This document shows positions 63,099 through 64,000 of a stretch of 64,000 nt of DNA, one piece after another. Both the position numbers and the translations under genes were made by a program. Within the stretch, counting starts at the first letter, position 1. The number at the start of each line of letters is the position of its first letter. The notes under the pieces are model-generated. The model saw only the letters and a list, made by a program, of their open reading frames with translations, was not told the DNA's origin and did not search any database. Source of the DNA: Calliopsis andreniformis (lineage: Eukaryota > Arthropoda > Insecta > Hymenoptera > Andrenidae); contig NC_135064.1 in the NCBI RefSeq assembly GCF_051401765.1, positions 24,154,001 through 24,218,000 on the forward strand, written 5' to 3'.

Positions 63099-64000
63099 TA
63101 AACATTTCAAGTCTTTTTATGTAGATATTATTTATTTTTGCTTTCCAATTCCTGAAACCCTATATATTGCAGTGTCCAAATAACCTCACCCTGACGTACG
63201 ATACAACAGTGATGAAATCACTAAAACACCTTCACCCAAATTGAAACGGCAGAACCATTCGCAACCTTGTTACCTTCTCCACTACTGCACCACACATCAC
63301 ACCATTCGCCATCCCATTTCTCAACGCATTGAACCTAACTGTCCAGACAAACGCATCGACAGTGATTACGCTCGTTCGACGGCGAAGTCACGGCTGGGCC
63401 CAGCGTGTCGCTCGTGCTCGATATTTTGCATCCCTGAAGGATCTTCCCAGCGTAGGATCGAGTGTCCTGGGAGGACGGGCTTTGATTGGTCGTCCACGTC
63501 CCCTGGTGCACGCGATACCGGGTCGGCGCGCACTGATTGCCAATCCAATTCGCGCCGTCTGAACGGAAACGCGTCGGCAAATCGATTCATCGAGCGTGGA
63601 ACGATTGCCCGAGATACGACTAAAAGGATATCGGCTTGGACCACGGGAATTAGCGGGATACGATCGACTGGAAACGTTTGTTAATCGATCGTCCCGCGAC
63701 ACCGTCACCAGTTCCTTGCCCCCTTTCTCGCGGCCCTCGAGAACAGCTCGAAGCGGTTTTGGTATTTTCGTCGTCAAGGTCCTCTCGCTCCCCTGACCGT
63801 CTCAATGGAATCTTATCTCCGCGGCGGTCTGCTCCCCCAGACCCCGACCAGCCTCCGTTTGATTCGATTCCAAATGGCGGGAGAAAGTATCATAAACCTC
63901 GTTCACCCTTTTGTTCTTCCTGTATTAGCACGCTTACAGATGCTCGTAAACAGAGAGTGGCAGGCTGGACGAGGGGAGAATGGCAAGCATAATTGCGAAG
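63099..64000. other. Non-coding right edge of the window
   Basis: Moderately CpG-rich from about 63.3 kb. Overlapping open frames of 92 to 147 codons exist on both strands, but the longest plus frame starts at TTG and none resembles a known domain. I read them as chance frames. Presumed still intron 1 of the 56.5 kb gene. Confidence 0.35.

Noticed and set aside
1..64000. CRISPR arrays, rRNA genes, known microRNA seeds and telomeric TTAGG repeats
   Set aside because: Looked for by eye; no regularly spaced palindromic repeats, rRNA-like blocks, familiar microRNA sequences or TTAGG runs were seen, although a visual scan could miss a diverged microRNA hairpin.

Overview
This window looks like nuclear DNA of an insect, most likely a hymenopteran (bee, wasp or ant). 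I infer this from three things. CpG-rich islands alternate sharply with very A+T-rich tracts, and CpG shows little depletion. The mobile elements are short, non-autonomous TTAA (piggyBac-type) and TA (mariner-type) remnants. There are no operons, ribosome-binding sites or long reading frames. The longest open frames are under 190 codons, most begin at GTG or TTG, many are mirrored by equally long frames on the other strand, and none shows a domain I recognise. The species cannot be named from the sequence alone.

The window is almost entirely non-coding. The best coding evidence is one exon at 56497-56566 on the plus strand. It encodes a 23-residue signal peptide and stops at a consensus splice donor, so it should be the first coding exon of a secreted or membrane protein whose remaining exons lie beyond the right edge. 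It sits in a CpG-rich block (about 55.0-57.3 kb) with a CAG repeat and a leader carrying several short upstream reading frames. The last of these ends in an ATGA overlap with the main start codon. The rest of the window to the right (56567-64000) is then intron 1. The 55 kb to the left is intergenic or intron of an unseen gene.

Layout: 1-11.8 kb is mixed non-coding sequence with one possible TATA promoter and a fragment of a repeat family (about 4.7-4.8 kb). An octamer array lies at 11.8 kb. 12-25 kb is non-coding with CpG-rich patches near 14-15 kb and 24.5-25.2 kb. 25.5-29.1 kb is a nest of repeats: a TTAA element containing a TA element, then a long palindromic element, then a degenerate minisatellite. 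A compact TATA/initiator promoter with three forkhead-type motifs lies near 32.0 kb. A second copy of the palindromic element lies at 39.4-40.2 kb. 40.5-41.6 and 43.4-45.9 kb are CpG-rich, with a weak exon candidate and simple repeats. 46-55 kb is further non-coding DNA. A small TTAA element at 58.5 kb, a diverged 413-bp-spaced duplication at 59.3/59.7 kb and a second octamer array at 63.0 kb lie inside the inferred intron.

The most notable items are: a roughly 0.8 kb end-to-end palindromic repeat family with two copies and a fragment; the nested TTAA/TA elements; the start-stop-overlapping upstream frame before the signal-peptide exon; the 32.0 kb promoter cluster; and the 8-bp-period CAAA-type arrays at separate loci.
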